Shown here: one piece after another, positions 1 to 7,376 of the stretch
Numbering within the stretch: position 1 is the stretch's first letter
How the letters are laid out: the number at the start of each line of letters is the position of its first letter
Assembly: GCA_027017505.1 (NCBI GenBank)
Contig: JALUQR010000036.1
Location: forward strand, 1 to 15,935
Source of the DNA: a bacterium
GTDB taxonomy: Bacteria; Desulfobacterota; GWC2-55-46; DRQE01
Length of the DNA stretch: 15,935 bases
Direction of reading: 5' to 3'
The notes under the pieces: generated by a model
The model's database searches: none
What the model was told of the DNA's origin: nothing
What the model saw: the letters and a program-made list of their open reading frames with translations, nothing else
Made by a program: the position numbers and the translations under genes

Positions 1-23
1 ATCCTCCAGGCCCCATCAACCAT
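1..23 (-). CDS. Start of an unidentified gene (5' fragment only)
   Basis: A reading frame opens with ATG at 23-21 and runs off the window after about seven codons (M-V-D-G-A-W-R). AAGGGGA at 37-31 lies seven bases upstream as a possible ribosome binding site, and a FliA-type promoter lies at 84-111. A second ATG at 16-14 is in another frame and has no comparable binding site. The fragment is too short to assign a family. Because the likely promoter is sigma-28 dependent, the product is probably a late flagellar, chemotaxis or receptor-type protein, but that is inference from context only. Confidence 0.4.
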
Positions 24-83
24 TGCGTCGTCCCCTTTTTAAGTATAGCAGATGTTGGCCATATTCCACAACCTCTGTTTATT

Positions 84-111
84 TTATCGGAAAATGTGTT
101 CAGCCCCTTTA
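84..111 (-). promoter_or_regulatory. Candidate sigma-28 (FliA) promoter downstream of motB
   Basis: On the minus strand TAAAGGGG (111-104) is followed after 12 bases by TCCGATAA (91-84). The FliA consensus known from enterics is TAAAGTTT-N11-GCCGATAA, so the -10 matches 7 of 8 and the TAAA core of the -35 is intact. Transcription would start near 76 and give a leader of about 50 bases to the ATG at 23. The spacing is the same as in the cheR promoter at 5749-5776, which strengthens both calls. Confidence 0.6.
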
Positions 112-118
112 GCCTCAT

Positions 119-844
119 TTAAATCTCTTCAGCCAGTCCCCTGCTGTTTAGCACCACTATGTCCACCCTTCTGTTTCTTGCCCTTCCAGAGACCGTATCG
201 TTTGACGCTATGGGTTTGAACTCTCCGTAGCCCACTGCAAAGAGTCTTTTCGGGTCAAGGTGGTGTTTTGTAACGAAATACTTCAGTATGGCAATGGCCC
301 TTGCACTGGAGAGGTCCCAGTTGGTGGGATACCTGGGCGTGCTTATGGGAACATTGTCTGTGTGTCCCTCTATCTTTATGGTGTTTGGTATATCCTTGAG
401 TGCGGATGCTATCTCATCTATTACAGGGTAGCCCTCCTTCATTATCTCTGCACTTGCAGGTGGGAATATCACGCTTTCTGAAATCCTTATAACCACCCCC
501 CTTTCTTCGAGAAGGAGTGTGAGTTTCTTTGTCTTCTCAAGCTTGTGCAGAAGCATCTTAAGCCTCTGATAATCTCCTGTGAATGCCTTTTTGAACTCTT
601 CGGTGAGCTGTGCCCTCTGTTTTCTCACAACCGTTGGGCCTGCCTCGAACTTTGTGGATGTATAGAGGGAGTGGCTGAAGGCAACGGCAAGGCTTTCGCT
701 CAGCACCCTGAACTTTCCCTCGTTAACAGAAGAGATGGCGTACATGCTGGTAAAGAAGGCAAAGAGCAGGGTTATAAAATCAGCGTATGAGACGAGCCAT
801 CTTTCGTGGTTTTCGTGGTCTTCGTGTTTTTTTCTGCGTGCCAT
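119..844 (-). CDS. motB: Flagellar motor stator protein MotB
   Basis: MotB is the peptidoglycan-anchored half of the stator; with MotA it conducts ions and drives rotation. The 241-residue protein has a short basic N-terminus, one membrane helix at about 17-37 carrying the ion-binding aspartate D22 in SYADF, a periplasmic linker with charged helices (about 75-110), and a C-terminal OmpA-like peptidoglycan-binding domain. That domain shows HTDNVPI (161-167), NWDLSSARA (175-183) and RARNRRVDI (221-229). The Y-A-D sequence resembles proton-type MotB more than PomB, but ion choice cannot be settled from this. The ATG lies two bases after the motA stop, so translation is probably coupled. It is the last recognised gene of the cheR-to-motB unit; no clear hairpin terminator follows it. 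Confidence 0.95.
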   Translation of the reverse strand: MARRKKHEDHENHERWLVSYADFITLLFAFFTSMYAISSVNEGKFRVLSESLAVAFSHSLYTSTKFEAGPTVVRKQRAQLTEEFKKAFTGDYQRLKMLLHKLEKTKKLTLLLEERGVVIRISESVIFPPASAEIMKEGYPVIDEIASALKDIPNTIKIEGHTDNVPISTPRYPTNWDLSSARAIAILKYFVTKHHLDPKRLFAVGYGEFKPIASNDTVSGRARNRRVDIVVLNSRGLAEEI

Positions 845-846
845 TT

Positions 847-1617
847 TTATTCTGCCTTTCCTGCCTCTTTTTCTGATGCCTTAAGGAATCCTTCGAGTTT
901 TTCTTCCAGGCGTTTGGGGTTTTCCCCCTCGCTCAGGCCTATAAGGCCTTCTATGAGCATCTCCTTTATTATGGTCTCCTCCCTTATCTTCTGTTTCATC
1001 TTTCCTGCAAGGGGTAGCCAGAAGAGGTTTGCAGAGCCAACGCCGTAGACCGTGGCAACGAATGCCACTGCTATACCTGCACCAAGTTTTTCTGGCTCTG
1101 CAAGGTTCTCCATAACATGTATCAGACCGAGCACGGCTCCAAGTATACCTATTGTTGGTGCGTATCCACCTGCTGATTCAAAGACCTTTGCAGAGCTAAG
1201 GTCATACTCTTCTGCGTATGCCATATCCACCTCGAGTATCTCCCTTGTTGTCTGTGGCTCTGTGCCGTCAACGATAAGCTGAAGGCCCTTTGCAAAGAAC
1301 GGGTCATCTATCTCCTTTATCTTTGGTTCAAGTGCAAGGAGACCCTCTTTTCTCGCTATGGTTGCAAACTCGCCTATCTGTTTTATAAGTTCCCTGGGGT
1401 TTATCTTCGGGTTGAAGAACACCTTTTTAAGATTCTTTATGGCAAGCATTATGGTGTGGAGCGGATAGTTTATGAGCACAGCACCTATGGTGCCTCCGAA
1501 CACGATGAGGGCTGCTGTGAGCTGTATGATGGAATGTACGGAGCCTCCCTCAAGTGTCTGTCCAACAAGTATGGCTGAAATACCCACAACGATACCGAGT
1601 ATGGTGAGAATATCCAT
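847..1617 (-). CDS. motA: Flagellar motor stator protein MotA
   Basis: MotA is the inner-membrane ring subunit of the stator and contacts FliG in the rotor. The 256 residues show four membrane segments (about 3-21, 30-50, 150-170 and 178-202) with a large cytoplasmic loop between the second and third. Expected functional residues are visible: R89 and E91 in ARKEG for the charged loop that meets FliG, P154 in GYAPTIGILG (matching P173 of E. coli) and P202 in FWLPLAGKMK (matching P222). The length matches the compact MotA/PomA type rather than the 295-residue E. coli protein. GGGAG five bases before the ATG serves as binding site, ten bases after the cheB stop. It pairs with motB directly downstream. 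Confidence 0.95.
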   Translation of the reverse strand: MDILTILGIVVGISAILVGQTLEGGSVHSIIQLTAALIVFGGTIGAVLINYPLHTIMLAIKNLKKVFFNPKINPRELIKQIGEFATIARKEGLLALEPKIKEIDDPFFAKGLQLIVDGTEPQTTREILEVDMAYAEEYDLSSAKVFESAGGYAPTIGILGAVLGLIHVMENLAEPEKLGAGIAVAFVATVYGVGSANLFWLPLAGKMKQKIREETIIKEMLIEGLIGLSEGENPKRLEEKLEGFLKASEKEAGKAE

Positions 1618-1627
1618 GGGAACTCCC

Positions 1628-2668
1628 TCACACGAGCCTTATGATTTCCTTTGAAATTCTTTCAAGTGGGACCACCCTGTCTGCCAGTCCTGCCTCCACG
1701 ACAGACCTTGGCATTCCGTACACCGTACAGCTTGCCTCATCCTGGACCAGGGACACACCGCCCCTGTTCTTTATGGCCCTTATTCCCTCTGTTCCATCGT
1801 GTCCCATGCCTGTAAGTATCACACCCAGCACTCGCTCCTGGTAGCACTCTGCTGCGCTCTTCATGGTAACATCTATGGAGGGCTTGTATATTGCATCCTC
1901 GGGCTCCTTTTCTATTCTCACATAGCCCCTTGTAAGGCCGTCTTTTCTGACCTTTGTGTGTATGCCTCCAGGGGATACGAACACACAGCCTGCCCTCAGG
2001 GGCTCGCCATCCTCTGCCTCCTTTACAGGAAGTCTGCATATTCTGTGGAGTCTGTCAGCAAATGCACCTGTAAACTCAGATGGCATGTGGATTGTAACTA
2101 TAATGGCACCACCTATGTCTTCTGGTATGGCTGGCAGTATTTCCTGAAGTGCCTTTGGCCCTCCTGTGGATGCACCTATCACAACGAGCTCGATGTTTCC
2201 ACGATGTTGCAGAACATGGCAGATGTTCCTGCCCTCTCCTGAAGAGCCCTTCATGTTGCTTTTCGCCATACCACACGCCACCGCCTTGACCTTACCCACA
2301 AGTTCATCCCTCATGTGCATTACATCAAGAGCTGACCTGGTTATATTCTTGCACACATAATCAACCGCACCTTTATCGAGTGCTTCAAGTGTTACCTTTG
2401 CTCCCTCTGAAGAAAGGGAGCTGAACACTATAATGGGTATGCGTCTTTTCTTCACAATCTCCTCTATTGCGTCAAGCCCGTTCATACCGGGCATCTCTAT
2501 GTCCATGGTTATAACATCTGGCAGGAGTGTGAGAGCCTTTTCAACCCCCTCTATGCCGTTTTTTGCTGAGTCTATTACCTCTATCTGGGGGTCTGATGTG
2601 AGCATCTCACGGATGATTCTTCTCATGAATGCCGAATCATCCACAACAAGAACCCTTATCTGCCCCAT
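1628..2668 (-). CDS. cheB: Chemotaxis protein-glutamate methylesterase/glutamine deamidase CheB
   Basis: CheB removes methyl groups from receptor glutamates (and deamidates glutamines), opposing CheR in adaptation. The 346-residue protein has an N-terminal receiver domain with acidic residues D10/D11 and phospho-acceptor D56 in TMDIEMP, a linker at about 125-155, and a C-terminal catalytic domain. The serine triad is intact: S167 in GASTGGP, H194 in TIHMPS and D291 in GMGHDG. Phosphorylation by CheA is expected to activate it. AGGAGGAAG ahead of the ATG overlaps the cheA stop, and only 12 bases separate the genes, so the two are likely translated together. Confidence 0.96.
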   Translation of the reverse strand: MGQIRVLVVDDSAFMRRIIREMLTSDPQIEVIDSAKNGIEGVEKALTLLPDVITMDIEMPGMNGLDAIEEIVKKRRIPIIVFSSLSSEGAKVTLEALDKGAVDYVCKNITRSALDVMHMRDELVGKVKAVACGMAKSNMKGSSGEGRNICHVLQHRGNIELVVIGASTGGPKALQEILPAIPEDIGGAIIVTIHMPSEFTGAFADRLHRICRLPVKEAEDGEPLRAGCVFVSPGGIHTKVRKDGLTRGYVRIEKEPEDAIYKPSIDVTMKSAAECYQERVLGVILTGMGHDGTEGIRAIKNRGGVSLVQDEASCTVYGMPRSVVEAGLADRVVPLERISKEIIRLV

Positions 2669-2680
2669 CTTTTCTTCCTC

Positions 2681-4360
2681 CTATACCACGAGTTTTTCAC
2701 GGCTAACACCCATACTCTTGCCCCTCCACACAAGTCTTCCCACATCAAGCACAAGCACCACCTTTCCACTGCCAGTTATACATGCACCTGCGATTCCCCT
2801 TATACCCTTCATGTACTCACCCATGGACTTCATGACAATCTCCTCCTGGCCGTGGAGTCTGTCCACGAGCAATCCCAGCCGTTTCTCACCCGCACCAACC
2901 ACCACTATGTACTTCAATCCCCTGTGTTCCCTTCTCTTTCCGAGCAGTTCATCCAGCCTTACAACCCTTATTATCTCGTCCCTCAGGTTTATAACCTCAT
3001 GTCCGTTTATGGTCTTTATCTCTCCATCCTCTATTCGTTTGTTCTCCATGACTATGGTAAGGGGTATGGCGTAGAGCTCTCCTGCCACCTCCACTGTAAG
3101 GGTGTGTATTATTGCCAGTGTCAGTGGCACCCTTATGGTTATCCTGGTTCCCCTTCCCGGGGAGGAATCAACGAATATGGAACCATTTATCCTTGAAACA
3201 TTCGTCTTCACCACATCCATTCCAACCCCTCTGCCTGATATATCGTCTGTCTTTTCCGCGGTGGATAATCCGGGGGAGAATATGAGCTCCATGAGGTCTC
3301 TGTCTCGCATCTTTTCTGCATCCTTGGCTGAGATGAGCTCAAGCTTCAGGGCCTTCTTCTTTATCTTCTCTGTGTCTATGCCCCTGCCATCGTCCTCTAC
3401 GGATATTAGTATGTCTCTACCTTCCTGGCATGCGGTTATGGTTATGGTGCCCCTTCTTGGTTTTCCGAGTTTTACTCTTTCCTCCGGTGGTTCTATTCCA
3501 TGGTCTATTGCGTTTCTTATTATGTGCACAAGCGGGTCTCCAATCTCCTCTATGACCGTTTTATCGAGCTCTGTATCCTCACCCTTTATAACCAGTTCCA
3601 CCTCCTTACCCCTCTGTTTCGAGATATCCCTTACCATGCGTGGAATCCTGCCAAGCACCTTCTCAATGGGTTGCATCCTCATCTTCATTACCGCAAGCTG
3701 AATATCTGTTGTGATAACATTCAGCTGTGATATGGCTGAGTCCACCTCACCGGCCACACCTGTATCGCCATACTGTTCGGTCAATCTTGACGCAAGGTTC
3801 ATCAGCCTGTTGCGTACAAGCACGAGTTCTCCCGCAAGGTCCATAACGCTGTCAACTCTGCCAATATCAACCCTTATGTGGTGTTCCGCATCACGCCTTG
3901 TTTCCACCTGGGGGCTGGGCTGGTCTTTTCTACAGGATTCATCCTCTTCTGCGGGCTTTTCCGGTCTGCCATGGCTGATGGCCCTTTTAAGCCTCTCGGT
4001 AAGGGACGATATGTTGTGTTTTTTCTGTGTATCACCCTTTTCTATATCCTCTATTAGCTTCTTTATAACATCAACAACCTCGAGCAGAATGTCCATAATA
4101 TCCGTGGTAAGCGGGATTCTACCGTTTCTCAGCTCATTCAGCAGGTCTTCTGCAGAATGTGTAACCTCTATGACCTCCTCGAGGGCAAGAAATCCCGAAG
4201 CCCCCTTTATGGTGTGTATAGACCTGAATATCTCGTTTAACACCTCCCTGTCACCGGGGTTCTTCTCAAGGGTTATAAGGTTCTGTTCCACCCCCTCGAT
4301 GAGTTCCCTTGCCTCAAGGACAAATTCCTTTATTATCTCCTCCATACCGTCTGTGGACAT
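2681..4360 (-). CDS. cheA: Chemotaxis histidine kinase CheA (no P2 domain)
   Basis: CheA autophosphorylates in response to receptors and passes phosphate to CheY and CheB. From the chosen ATG (4360) it is 559 residues. P1 Hpt carries the phosphorylated H49 in SIHTIKGASGF. A charged linker at about 115-160 follows, then the P3 dimerisation helices (about 162-235). The P4 kinase domain has N-box N283 in RNAIDHGIE, G1 VEDDGRGID (321-329), F-box FSPGLS (361-366) and G2 GRGVGM (376-381). The CheW-like P5 domain runs from about 414 to 559. The linker is too short for a P2 CheY/CheB docking domain, so the protein is shorter than the 654-residue E. coli CheA. A GTG at 4402 would add 14 residues but has no binding site; AAAGGAG sits nine bases before ATG 4360. 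Confidence 0.95.
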   Translation of the reverse strand: MSTDGMEEIIKEFVLEARELIEGVEQNLITLEKNPGDREVLNEIFRSIHTIKGASGFLALEEVIEVTHSAEDLLNELRNGRIPLTTDIMDILLEVVDVIKKLIEDIEKGDTQKKHNISSLTERLKRAISHGRPEKPAEEDESCRKDQPSPQVETRRDAEHHIRVDIGRVDSVMDLAGELVLVRNRLMNLASRLTEQYGDTGVAGEVDSAISQLNVITTDIQLAVMKMRMQPIEKVLGRIPRMVRDISKQRGKEVELVIKGEDTELDKTVIEEIGDPLVHIIRNAIDHGIEPPEERVKLGKPRRGTITITACQEGRDILISVEDDGRGIDTEKIKKKALKLELISAKDAEKMRDRDLMELIFSPGLSTAEKTDDISGRGVGMDVVKTNVSRINGSIFVDSSPGRGTRITIRVPLTLAIIHTLTVEVAGELYAIPLTIVMENKRIEDGEIKTINGHEVINLRDEIIRVVRLDELLGKRREHRGLKYIVVVGAGEKRLGLLVDRLHGQEEIVMKSMGEYMKGIRGIAGACITGSGKVVLVLDVGRLVWRGKSMGVSREKLVV

Positions 4361-4369
4361 GGGCACATT

Positions 4370-4376
4370 CTCCTTT
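4370..4376 (-). promoter_or_regulatory. Ribosome binding site that fixes the cheA start
   Basis: AAAGGAG on the minus strand lies nine bases before ATG 4360. The longer frame opening with GTG at 4402 has only an A-rich stretch with no Shine-Dalgarno match in front of it and would contain this site inside its coding sequence. The shorter start is therefore preferred. Confidence 0.75.
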
Positions 4377-4410
4377 GATACGGTTTTTGTGAAAACGACC
4401 ACAGGTTGAT

Positions 4411-4785
4411 TTACTTTTTGAGGCCTTCCATAATAATCTCTATCTTCTCTTTAAGTGCTGACGCTGTGAAGGGCTTGACTATGTAGTTGCTCACACCTGC
4501 CTCAACCGCCTCTATGACGCATTCCTTGGTTGCCTCTGCTGTAACCATAAGTACGGGAATGTCCTTAAGGGTGTCGTCCTCTCTCATCTTCTTTAGAAGT
4601 TCGATTCCCGTCATCTCGGGCATGTTCCAGTCTGTAATGACAAGGTCAAACCTTGTGGTTTTCATCTTCTCAAGGGCCATCACACCGTTTTCAGCCTCCT
4701 CTACATCGGTAAAGCCTGCCTCCTTTAGAAGGCTTCTTAAAATCCTTCTCATCGTTGGAAAGTCATCCACAAGCAGTATCTTCAT
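4411..4785 (-). CDS. cheY: Chemotaxis response regulator CheY
   Basis: A stand-alone receiver of 124 residues that, when phosphorylated by CheA, binds FliM and changes rotor behaviour. It has the acidic pair D7/D8, phospho-acceptor D52 in ITDWNMPE, the switch threonine T82 in LMVTAEA, aromatic Y101 and K104 in YIVKPF. These match the canonical CheY set, including W-N-M-P after the aspartate as in E. coli CheY. No output domain is attached. GGGAGGG about ten bases before the ATG is the likely binding site. It sits between cheR and cheA and very probably serves the kinase encoded directly downstream. Confidence 0.95.
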   Translation of the reverse strand: MKILLVDDFPTMRRILRSLLKEAGFTDVEEAENGVMALEKMKTTRFDLVITDWNMPEMTGIELLKKMREDDTLKDIPVLMVTAEATKECVIEAVEAGVSNYIVKPFTASALKEKIEIIMEGLKK

Positions 4786-4824
4786 CTTCTCTTCACCCTC
4801 CCTTTATGTGAAACCCCACCGGGC

Positions 4825-5676
4825 TCATATCTTCTGATACACGGTGGAGCCATCTATAACCACGGGTCTGAACATGTGGTGATACTCGTGCATGAGCTCT
4901 GAGAAGCCGAGAAAAAGATAGCCTCCGTCCGAAAGGCTTCTGTGTATGTGGCATATTGCCTTATGTCTTGCGTCATCGTTGAAATATATGAGCACATTTC
5001 TGCAGAACACCACATCCATCTCCTTTACCATGCCAGTTTCAACGGGGTCTATGAGGTTTATCCTTTTGAAGCTCACCATATCCCTGACACACCTTTTGAG
5101 CACATACTCATCTTCCCTTCTTGTAAAGTACTTTTTCAGATACCTGGGTGGTGTGTTTCTTACCGAATAGGTCTCGTATCTGCCCTCACGGGCTGACATG
5201 AGAAACCTCTCGTTTATGTCACTTGCGAGTATGTATACATCCCATCCCCTGAGGGGCAGTCCCTCCTCGAGTATTACCATGGCCATTGTGTATGGCTCCT
5301 CACCTGTGGAGCATGCGGAGCTCCACATCCTTATTGTCCTGCGGGTGTTTCTGTTTTTAAGAATCTCTGGTATGAGGTGTTTTGTTAGAATCCTGAACTG
5401 TGCGGGCTCTCTGAAAAAGCTGGTCTCCTTTGTTACTATAAGGTCTATGAGGGTTCTGAACTCCTCCTCTCTTTCGGGCCTGCTGGATAACACATGAAGG
5501 TATTCCTCGTACGATGAAAGCCCCTTTTCCTTTATCCTTCTTGCGAGCTTCATCTCAAGAAGGTACTTCTTGTTATCATGAAAGTATATGCCCGTTTTTT
5601 GAGCTATGAGGTTTCTCATCTTTACAAAGGTCTCCTCTGTAAGGCCCACGCGTTGACCCACCGTATCAGACATCAT
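4825..5676 (-). CDS. cheR: Chemotaxis protein methyltransferase CheR
   Basis: CheR transfers methyl groups from S-adenosylmethionine to receptor glutamates. The 283-residue protein has the N-terminal helical domain (about 10-75), then the Rossmann-type catalytic domain with ETSFFRE (84-90), the SAM-binding SSACSTGEEPY (119-129), D153 in ASDIN, and RNVLIYF (226-232). The length is close to the usual 280-290. Two ATGs stand in tandem at 5676 and 5673. AAAGGAG is 12 bases before the first, a rather long gap, so the exact start is uncertain by one codon. It is the first gene after a sigma-28 promoter (5749-5776), ahead of cheY, cheA, cheB, motA and motB. Confidence 0.95.
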   Translation of the reverse strand: MMSDTVGQRVGLTEETFVKMRNLIAQKTGIYFHDNKKYLLEMKLARRIKEKGLSSYEEYLHVLSSRPEREEEFRTLIDLIVTKETSFFREPAQFRILTKHLIPEILKNRNTRRTIRMWSSACSTGEEPYTMAMVILEEGLPLRGWDVYILASDINERFLMSAREGRYETYSVRNTPPRYLKKYFTRREDEYVLKRCVRDMVSFKRINLIDPVETGMVKEMDVVFCRNVLIYFNDDARHKAICHIHRSLSDGGYLFLGFSELMHEYHHMFRPVVIDGSTVYQKI

Positions 5677-5748
5677 CTGGCGAAACTTCTCCTTTCTCAG
5701 GTCCAGTAATACCCCACAGGGGGCTTACGATAGTCTCTCCCCTTAAGA

Positions 5749-5776
5749 TTATCGGTACGGGATGGGTGAATCTTTA
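5749..5776 (-). promoter_or_regulatory. Sigma-28 (FliA) promoter of the cheR-cheY-cheA-cheB-motA-motB unit
   Basis: On the minus strand TAAAGATT (5776-5769) and ACCGATAA (5756-5749) are separated by 12 bases. Each half matches seven of eight bases of the enteric FliA consensus TAAAGTTT-N11-GCCGATAA; the spacer is one base longer. The element begins 30 bases after the fliA stop and predicts a start near 5742 with a leader of about 65 bases before cheR. It would place chemotaxis and stator genes under the sigma factor encoded directly upstream. Confidence 0.75.
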
Positions 5777-5806
5777 ACAGCGATAGATACCCATTGTGGC
5801 AGGGTT

Positions 5807-6541
5807 TTATCCGTAATATTCTTTGAGGTATGCCTTGAGTCTGTGCATGCTCTGGCTGTGCAGTTGTGACACCCTGGACTCTGTAATATCGAGCACCTTT
5901 CCTATTTCCTTCATCGTAAGCTCGTTGTAATAGTAGAGGGATATTATGAGTTTTTCCTTTTCAGGAAGTTTCTCTATTGCCTCCTTCACTATCTTTTTAA
6001 GCTCGTTGAGCTTGCTTACGAGCATGGGGTCTTTTCCGTTAGGGTCTTTTATACATTCCAGTATATCGAGCCCTTCCTGGCCGGCGTTAAGCCCCAGGTC
6101 TTCTATGTTCAGCACAGTGGATGCACTTACCTCTCTTAGAAGCTGGAAGAACTCCTCATTTGAAAGTCCCAGATGCTCTGCCACCTCTTCTGATTCTGCG
6201 GGTCTTCCAAGTTTCTTTTCCAGTTCCATGTAGGCCCTTTCAAGCTGGTTGGATTTATCGCGCATGGACCTTGTAAGCCAGTCCATGCTCCTCAGCTGGT
6301 CCATTATAGCGCCCCTTATCCTTATGGTTGCATAGGTTGAGAACTTTACCCCTCTGTTGGGGTCAAAGTTATCCACCGCCTCTATGAGCCCTATAATGCC
6401 AGCCCCTATGAGGTCTTCCACATCTATATGGGGTGGCAGGTGTATTGCAATCTGGTTTGCTATGAGTTTTACGAGTTTCACATTCTCCTCTATGAGTCTG
6501 TCCCTTTCACTTGAGTAGTATTTTGCGTATCCGTGGCTCAT
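5807..6541 (-). CDS. fliA: Flagellar sigma factor sigma-28 (FliA/WhiG family)
   Basis: This sigma factor directs RNA polymerase to late flagellar and chemotaxis promoters. The 244 residues show region 2 (about 15-88, with DVEDLIGAGIIGL and the NRGVKFSTYATIRIRGA stretch), region 3 (about 95-145, RAYMELEKKLGRPAESEEVA) and the region 4 helix-turn-helix (about 190-240, LTMKEIGKVLDITESRVSQL). Region 1.1 is absent, as expected for the group. AAAGGAG nine bases before the ATG supports the start; the gene begins 19 bases after the flhG stop. It appears to be the last gene of the sigma-54-driven operon. No FlgM anti-sigma gene is visible in the window. Confidence 0.95.
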   Translation of the reverse strand: MSHGYAKYYSSERDRLIEENVKLVKLIANQIAIHLPPHIDVEDLIGAGIIGLIEAVDNFDPNRGVKFSTYATIRIRGAIMDQLRSMDWLTRSMRDKSNQLERAYMELEKKLGRPAESEEVAEHLGLSNEEFFQLLREVSASTVLNIEDLGLNAGQEGLDILECIKDPNGKDPMLVSKLNELKKIVKEAIEKLPEKEKLIISLYYYNELTMKEIGKVLDITESRVSQLHSQSMHRLKAYLKEYYG

Positions 6542-6560
6542 GGTCTTTTTCTCCTTTTAT

Positions 6561-7376
6561 TTAGAAAGTTCTGCTCAGCATCTTCCTCCAGAAAAACTGC
6601 ATGCCTCCTTTGAGCCCTCGGCGCACTGGCATCTCGCACAGCCTTTTTGCTATGTGGTGGAAGCATATACTTGCAGGGGTATCGGGATAGGCCTGAACAA
6701 CCGCTTTTTGCTGTACCACCGAGAGCTGAACAAACTCATCGTAGAGTATACACCCCAGATAATCCACAGATATGTTCAGGAATCTGCCACCAACGGTGCT
6801 GAGCTTTCTGTAGACATTCTTGCCCTCTTCCTCGGAATCCACCGCATTTACTATGAGTCTGAAGGACTTCTCACCGTACTTTCTGGAAAGCACCTTCATG
6901 AGTGCATAGGCATCTGTTATGGATGTGGGCTCTGGAGAGGCTATAACAATTATGTCCTGTGCAGCTATGTTGAAAAAGAGCACATTGCTCGATATACCCG
7001 CCCCTGTGTCTATAATCATTATGTCTATTCCGTCAACCATCTCGTCGAGATGTGCAACAAGCGATAGCTGTTCCTCTGCGTTGAGCTCTGTGAGCTCCTG
7101 TATGCCAGAGGATGCGGGCAGTATCATAATATCCTCTGGCCCCTTTACTATGATTTCCTCAAGTTTTTTCTCTCCTCTGAGAAAGTGTCCTATGTTGTAC
7201 CTCGGTGTGAGCCCCAGGAGTATATCTATGTTGCCGAGCCCCAGGTCTGCGTCCATAACGAGCACCCTCTTTCCCATCCTTGCCAGAGCTATGGCTGTGT
7301 TTGCCACTATGTTGGTCTTGCCAACTCCTCCTTTACCACTTGTTATGGCTATAACCTTTGTCTCACAGGGTTCCAT
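6561..7376 (-). CDS. flhG: Flagellar number regulator FlhG (MinD-like ATPase; FleN/YlxH)
   Basis: FlhG is a membrane-cycling ATPase that limits flagellar number and works with FlhF. The 271-residue protein has the deviant Walker A KGGVGKT (15-21), MDADLGLGNIDILLG (41-55) and switch II IIDTGAG (121-127). Its C-terminus (about 257-271), rich in F, W, R and K, fits a MinD-like amphipathic membrane anchor. AGGAGG at 7387-7382 lies five bases before the ATG, and an in-frame stop lies just upstream, so the start is firm. Only about six residues precede the first strand, so the usual N-terminal DQAxxLR element that stimulates FlhF GTPase is missing. The start overlaps the flhF end by 14 bases. Confidence 0.93.
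   Translation of the reverse strand: MEPCETKVIAITSGKGGVGKTNIVANTAIALARMGKRVLVMDADLGLGNIDILLGLTPRYNIGHFLRGEKKLEEIIVKGPEDIMILPASSGIQELTELNAEEQLSLVAHLDEMVDGIDIMIIDTGAGISSNVLFFNIAAQDIIVIASPEPTSITDAYALMKVLSRKYGEKSFRLIVNAVDSEEEGKNVYRKLSTVGGRFLNISVDYLGCILYDEFVQLSVVQQKAVVQAYPDTPASICFHHIAKRLCEMPVRRGLKGGMQFFWRKMLSRTF

Noticed and set aside
42..71. Sigma-70-like promoter TTGTGG-N18-TATACT upstream of the edge gene
   Set aside because: The -35 is poor and a start about seven bases downstream would fall within the only ribosome binding site. The FliA-type site at 84-111 fits better, though a weak constitutive promoter cannot be excluded.
828..843. TGGCACG at the motB start as a sigma-54 promoter
   Set aside because: The -24 half is present by chance, but an A-run follows with no GC at the -12 position, and it lies inside the coding sequence.
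2433..4409. Long plus-strand open frames opposite cheA and cheB (up to about 230 codons)
   Set aside because: They lie fully antisense to genes with intact domains, are rich in serine/threonine/proline as expected from the complement, and have no binding sites or recognisable domains.
5757..5806. Terminator between fliA and cheR
   Set aside because: Only four-base stems (ACCC/GGGT) can be drawn and no T-run follows them on the minus strand.
5765..5815. Sigma-54 site on the plus strand near TGTGGCAGGG
   Set aside because: No GC at the -12 position and no plus-strand gene downstream.
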